Source: Excoecaria cochinchinensis | Taxonomy: Eukaryota; Streptophyta; Magnoliopsida; Malpighiales; Euphorbiaceae | Direction of reading: 5' to 3' | DNA: 64,000 nt | Assembly: GCA_947683425.1 (NCBI GenBank) | Contig: CANTUQ010000076.1 | Location: forward strand, 1 to 64,000 | In this document: in pieces, positions 62,455-64,000 of the stretch | Position numbering within the stretch: position 1 is the stretch's first letter | Layout of the letters: every line of letters starts with the position of its first letter | Position numbers and translations under genes: made by a program | The notes under the pieces: generated by a model | The model's database searches: none | Told to the model about the DNA's origin: nothing | Seen by the model: the letters and a program-made list of their open reading frames with translations, nothing else

Positions 62455-63700
62455 TTAAAGATCTGGAGAGTAGCACCGATATCCTTTTTGAATTCGAGAA
62501 TAACCCAAGAATACACATTTAAGGGATTTGGGGTCTAGTTTTGTGAGTCCAGGTCTCACATCACGAACAAAGCAGGTACTTCCAAAGATCCGTGGTTCAA
62601 TTGGAAACAAACACTTGTTAGGAAAAAGGATACTGTAAGGGACATCACCATTGAGAACTGTAGATGACATACGATTAATCAAAAAACATGCAGTAAAAAT
62701 AGCATCTGCCCAAAAAGGCTTAGGTACCTTCATTTGAAATAATAAGGCTCGAGCAGTTTCAAGGAGGTGTCTATTTTTTCTTTCTGCAATCCCATTCTGA
62801 GCAGGAGTATCGACATAGGATGACTGGTGAAGGATGCCCTGTTGGGTCATGTAACTTTGAACTGAAGCTGACATATACTCTTTAGCATTATCACTTCGCA
62901 ATATAGGCACAGACACATTAAATTGAGTCTTAATTTCAGCACAAAAAACAGAAAAATGAGCAAACACCTCAGAACGACTTTTCATAAAATAAATCCATGT
63001 CATTCGAGAGAAATCATCCACAAAAGTAACAAAATATCGAAAACCTATTTTAGACACAACTGGACAAGGTCCCCAAATATCAGAATGAACTAACTGAAAG
63101 GCAAACTCAGCTCTCTTATTTACTCTAGGACTCGATGAGCTTCGCTTGTGTTTTGCAAAATGACATGATTCACAATCCACTGAAGTGACATCAGAAAACT
63201 GGGGGCATAACTTCTTCAATACCAGTAGAGAAGGATGGCCTAGTCTGCAATGAACTTCAAAAGGAGAAATAATACTAGAACAAGCAACTGATCGAGGTAC
63301 CCATGAATCCAAAATATAGAACCCATTAGATACATGCCCTTTACCAATAGTCTGCCTCGTCATAAGATCCTGAAATAAACAGTGATTAGAAAAAAATGAG
63401 ATAGAGCAATTGAGATCTTTAGTATGATGACTGACAGATAAAAGATTAAATGCAAGACTAGGTAAACTGAGCACAGAAGATAAGGTAATTGATGGAGTTG
63501 GTTTAACAGTTCCCGATCCTTCAATGTTGTAATGGGATCCATCAGCTATAGTAACAGGAGATGGTTGGGTGTGAGATTGAAAATTGGAAAAGATTTTAGG
63601 ATTATCCGTCATGTGATTTGCGGCACCAGAGTCAATGACCCATTTGTTTGAGGATGAGATGAGGCACTTTTTACCTGACTCAGCAGAAGCAACAACAGAT
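62455..63700 (-). pseudogene. COP-3 protease and integrase
   Basis: Protease WVIDSGAANHMT at about 63645-63605. An open frame of 385 codons (63612-62455) holds ADGSHYNIEGSG, the zinc region HCRLGHPSLLVLKK and CESCHFAKH, and the core HSDIWGP, RSDNAKEYM and AQNGIAERKNRHLLE, with all catalytic residues present. LDPKSLKCVFLGYSR follows. It stops with TAA right after YRCYSPDL, separating it from RT. It is the best-preserved integrase in the window. A TAA around 63706, just after ESMK, also splits gag from protease. Confidence 0.88.
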
Positions 63701-63705
63701 GAAAT

Positions 63706-64000
63706 TTATTTCATAGATTCTTGATACTGGGAGAACTGCGCATACTCTTCAGCTGATATAGTGACAGATTGTTCAGAGGAAGAAGCAACAGTAGCTGTAG
63801 CAATCTGAATTTTTTGAGTCTTATTTTGAAGTTTCTTGCAGTACTTCTTTGTATGCCCAATTTCTTTGCAGTAGTAGCAAATGACATCACTTCCTCCTCG
63901 ATTACTAGTTTTTCTCCAGGCATCATTTCCTCCTCCTTTGGCAACAAGAACACTTGAAGCTTGATTAGATGGTATATTCTCAGTACGCAACACCCTACTG
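63706..64000 (-). pseudogene. COP-3 gag C-terminus with zinc knuckle
   Basis: Reads MLRTENIPSNQ, VLVAKGGGNDAWRK, the CCHC knuckle CYYCKEIGHTKKYC (about 63880-63840), then AEEYAQFSQYQESMK. The frame enters from beyond the window. It parallels COP-1 gag at 43250-43590, whose knuckle is broken. Confidence 0.85.

Larger units (their letters stand above)
60232..64000 (-). mobile_element. Ty1/copia element COP-3 (same family as COP-1), 5' part outside window
   Basis: 3' LTR 60232-60412, then on the minus strand RNase H, RT, integrase, protease and gag zinc knuckle up to the edge. Its proteins parallel COP-1 throughout but with far fewer breaks, so it is younger or better preserved. Antisense in VDAC intron 5. 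Confidence 0.88.

Noticed and set aside
1..64000. A prokaryote-style defence, toxin or biosynthetic system
   Set aside because: Introns, plant LTR elements, MULE and VDAC make this plant nuclear DNA; no such cluster is present.

Overview
The window is nuclear DNA of a flowering plant, almost certainly a eudicot; I cannot name the species. It is AT-rich, dominated by decayed LTR retrotransposons, and contains a multi-exon plant gene with GT-AG introns. There are no operons, ribosome-binding sites, rRNA or tRNA genes, and no CRISPR.

Left part, 1-25020, is a transposon block. 1-5773 is Ty3/gypsy Athila-like material ('ATH'): the 3' end of one copy, a full LTR (1673-3141), PBS, a broken gag, an unassigned segment, and a fragment of a second LTR. 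5774-16655 is a minus-strand Ty3/gypsy element of the Tat lineage ('TAT'), with truncated LTRs, a 3' UTR holding a dimeric tandem repeat, and gag-PR-G-patch-RT-RH-aRH-IN in ruins. About 16711-25020 is a Mutator-like DNA transposon ('MULE') on the minus strand. It has a three-exon transposase pseudogene and, downstream of it, a captured N-terminal piece of a lipin/phosphatidate phosphatase (PAH) gene. A TAT-related solo LTR (17009-19872, TSD GACGT) sits in an 11-bp minisatellite inside the MULE.

Right part, about 25250-64000, is one host gene on the plus strand: VDAC, the mitochondrial outer-membrane porin. There is a 5' UTR exon ending at 25487 and five coding exons: 26763-26811, 39122-39189, 54858-54968, 55129-55215 and 56563-56771. 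They encode about 174 residues. The last exon, expected to carry about 100 residues, is not found and probably lies beyond 64000. The gene is stretched by insertions. Intron 1 (12.3 kb) holds a Reina-like gypsy element ('REI-1', 27446-38580). A second Reina-like element ('REI-2', 32623-38315, TSD TCTCT) is nested in its 5' LTR, and each carries a hAT-type MITE with an 8-bp TSD. Intron 2 (15.7 kb) holds a truncated chromovirus ('CHR'), two Ty1/copia elements ('COP-1', 'COP-2') and an 0.8-kb tandem duplication. Intron 5 holds a composite MITE, a 35-nt poly-C run and a third copia element ('COP-3', 60232 to the edge) of the same family as COP-1.

Every retroelement seen carries inactivating lesions in its visible coding sequence, and nothing here looks like a new functional system. 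The most unusual items are the host-gene capture inside an autonomous-type MULE, the four-level TSD-dated nest inside a housekeeping gene, and the higher-order tandem repeat in the TAT 3' UTR.
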